Assembly: GCA_003450125.1 (NCBI GenBank) | Contig: DMFR01000270.1 | Span: 2,037 to 10,068 of the forward strand | Reading direction: 5' to 3' | DNA from: Prolixibacteraceae bacterium | Lineage (GTDB): Bacteria > Bacteroidota > Bacteroidia > Bacteroidales > Prolixibacteraceae | Length of the DNA: 8,032 nucleotides | In this document: piece after piece, positions 6,588 to 8,032 of the stretch | Position numbering within the stretch: position 1 is the first letter of the stretch | Layout: the number at the start of each line of letters is the position of its first letter | Translations under genes and position numbers: made by a program | The notes under the pieces: model-generated | Seen by the model: the letters and a program-made list of their open reading frames with translations, nothing else | Told to the model about the DNA's origin: nothing | The model's database searches: none

Positions 6588-7965
6588 GATGCCCTGGTTT
6601 TAGGTGATCGGTTTGTTGGATATTAAATTTTGAAACCATCTTCACTTCACTGATGGCAATTTGCGGCAGGAAGCGGAAGAACAATAATACACCGGCGCCA
6701 AATAATCCGATAGTTCCCATAAAGAACCCTATCTCTATGATCGTTGGATGATAAGGAGCCCAGTTGGAGGGAAGGTAATCCTTTGCCAGGGAAGTGACCA
6801 CAATATTGAACCTTTCGAACCACATCCCAATATTTATCACTATTGAAACAATAAAAACGAGCAACAGGTTTCTGCGGATCTTCCGGAACCAGAATAACTG
6901 TGGAACCAATGCATTGAAAATGAACATGGCCCAGAATTGAAAGGCATAATCACCCGTGATACGGTTTTTAAAGAAAAGGTACATTTCATATTCTGAACCT
7001 GAATACCAGGCAATAAATATTTCGGTCAGATAGGCCGTACCCATCATCAGGGAAATGAAAACCAATATCCGGCAGACTGCATCCACATGGTTCTCAGTAA
7101 TAAAGTCGTCCATTTTATAGAGCTTCTTCATCAAGGTAACCAAAGTCAAAACCATTGCAAATCCTGAAAAGATGGCTCCAACGACAAAATAGGGTGGAAA
7201 AAGGGTGGTATGCCAGCCGGGCTCAACTGAAACGGCAAAGTCGGTGGATACGATTGAATGTACCGAAACGACCAGTACAGCGGCAATTCCACCAAGTACG
7301 AATGCAAGGCCTTCGTATCTTAACCATTCTTTTGAAGAACCAGTCCATCCGAAGGCAAAAAAACCATATACTGCCTTTTTGATTTTTGATCTTGTGGTAT
7401 CGCGTATGGTTGCAAAATCGGGAACCATACCAAAATACCAGAAACTGGCAGAAATCAGCAGGTAAGCTGAGATGGCAACAAAGTCCCAGAACAGCGGTGA
7501 GTTAAAATTCACCCATAGCGGGCCTCGTGTATTGGGATAAGGGAAAACATAGAAAAATAACCATGAACGACCCATGTGTATCAGTGGAAACAGGGCAGCA
7601 CACATCACCGCAAAAACGGTCATTGCTTCAGCTGCACGGTTGATAGCCGTTCTCCATTTCTGTCGCAGGATCAACAGGAAAATGGAAAAGGCAGTGCCTG
7701 CATGACCGATACCGATCCACCAGACGAAGTTGACAATTTCCCATCCCCATCCCACAGAATTGTGGACTCCCCATGTTCCGATACCTTGTGTAACGGTAAT
7801 GTATATACTTATTGCCCCCCAGGTGAAGAGCAGCAAACTGACTATAAATGCCCCATACCACCACAGGGGTGTCTTGGCATCTATAGGCGATAGAATATCC
7901 GTTGAAATCTGACCGAGCGACTTGTCCCCGTCAACTAATTTTCCTCGTACAGCCGTTTTATACAT
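6574..7965 (-). CDS. actC: Alternative complex III subunit ActC (NrfD/PsrC-like quinol-site membrane subunit)
   Basis: A 463-residue polytopic protein with about ten hydrophobic segments between residues 36 and 432. Signatures are WWIGIGHAGTAFS (82-94), FNSPLFWDFVAISAYL (154-169), SVHSIVSTDFAVSVEPGW (234-251) and GMWFERFNIVV (380-390), all typical of ActC and the wider NrfD/PsrC family. In solved alternative complex III structures, ActC forms the quinol-oxidation site next to the iron-sulfur subunit ActB. His130 (LIHMGRSW) and Asp161 (FWDFVAIS) are the best candidates here for its conserved quinol-site His and Asp; this residue match is inferred. Menaquinol is the likely donor in this phylum. 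The start at 7965 (MYKTAVRGKLVDGDKSLG) gives the usual cytoplasmic leader before helix 1. actB should lie just beyond the right edge; the 67 nt visible upstream carry an AT-rich stretch and part of an AAAGT repeat array. Confidence 0.95.
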   Translation of the reverse strand: MYKTAVRGKLVDGDKSLGQISTDILSPIDAKTPLWWYGAFIVSLLLFTWGAISIYITVTQGIGTWGVHNSVGWGWEIVNFVWWIGIGHAGTAFSIFLLILRQKWRTAINRAAEAMTVFAVMCAALFPLIHMGRSWLFFYVFPYPNTRGPLWVNFNSPLFWDFVAISAYLLISASFWYFGMVPDFATIRDTTRSKIKKAVYGFFAFGWTGSSKEWLRYEGLAFVLGGIAAVLVVSVHSIVSTDFAVSVEPGWHTTLFPPYFVVGAIFSGFAMVLTLVTLMKKLYKMDDFITENHVDAVCRILVFISLMMGTAYLTEIFIAWYSGSEYEMYLFFKNRITGDYAFQFWAMFIFNALVPQLFWFRKIRRNLLLVFIVSIVINIGMWFERFNIVVTSLAKDYLPSNWAPYHPTIIEIGFFMGTIGLFGAGVLLFFRFLPQIAISEVKMVSKFNIQQTDHLKPGHHDYE

Positions 7966-8003
7966 ATTCTTAAATATTTTTTTATCTTCCGTTTTAATAG
8001 TAG

Positions 8004-8032
8004 AAAGTGCCTAGAGTATTTAAAGTGAACTA
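8004..8032 (+). repeat. AAAGT-type repeat array, cut by the window edge
   Basis: Units on the + strand: AAAGTGCCT (8004-8012), AGAGTATTT (8013-8021), AAAGTGAACT (8022-8031) and the first A of another. All three tail types also occur at 4079-4199, so this is another member of the same dispersed family about 4 kb away. It lies 39-67 nt upstream of the actC start, probably between actB and actC, and continues off the right edge. Confidence 0.8.

Noticed and set aside
7155..7912. Several + strand open frames of 60-105 codons opposite actC
   Set aside because: They are antisense to well-conserved ActC sequence and have no domain, signal or start-site support.

Overview
The window looks like a chromosomal piece of a respiring member of the Bacteroidota. 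Three things point there: a run of alternative complex III (act) genes with the Bacteroidota type of DUF3341 and NrfD-like subunits, exported proteins whose signal peptides end in FG|Q or LA|Q, and intergenic DNA that is AT-rich, lacks strong Shine-Dalgarno sequences and carries short AAAGT-type repeat arrays. No RNA gene, insertion sequence, CRISPR array or phage gene was seen.

Left half (1-4072, + strand): four closely spaced genes. The first is the C-terminal part of a YyaL/SPATA20-type protein, whose thioredoxin-like N-terminus lies off the left edge. It is followed 4 nt later by a RibD-C/dihydrofolate-reductase-fold protein. About 60 nt further on is an exported S37-family (PS-10) serine peptidase with a visible Ser/Asp/His triad, and 3 nt after that an exported beta-propeller protein built on a repeated L-x-NGN motif. 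The genes are probably co-transcribed, but no single pathway links them. The last two are both exported and may act together in the envelope.

Centre (4073-4201): a gap between convergent genes, filled by two opposite-facing arrays of 9-10 nt AAAGT-type units around a 20-nt near-perfect palindrome. It could act as a two-way terminator, and it looks like a dispersed repeat family because another copy enters at the right edge (8004-8032).

Right half (4202-7965, - strand): actC, actD, actE and actF in that order of transcription. They encode four subunits of the membrane quinol:electron-acceptor oxidoreductase that replaces the bc1 complex. ActC and ActF are polytopic membrane subunits, ActD is a two-helix membrane subunit, and ActE is a monoheme c-type lipoprotein. 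actA and actB, which normally precede actC, would lie off the right edge. The cytochrome oxidase genes that often follow actF are not there; the cluster ends at the repeat region. A second, GGGCAT-like repeat patch sits between actE and actF.

Most of the window is ordinary, well-recognised gene content. The main points of interest are the intergenic repeat structures and their placement around and inside the respiratory operon.
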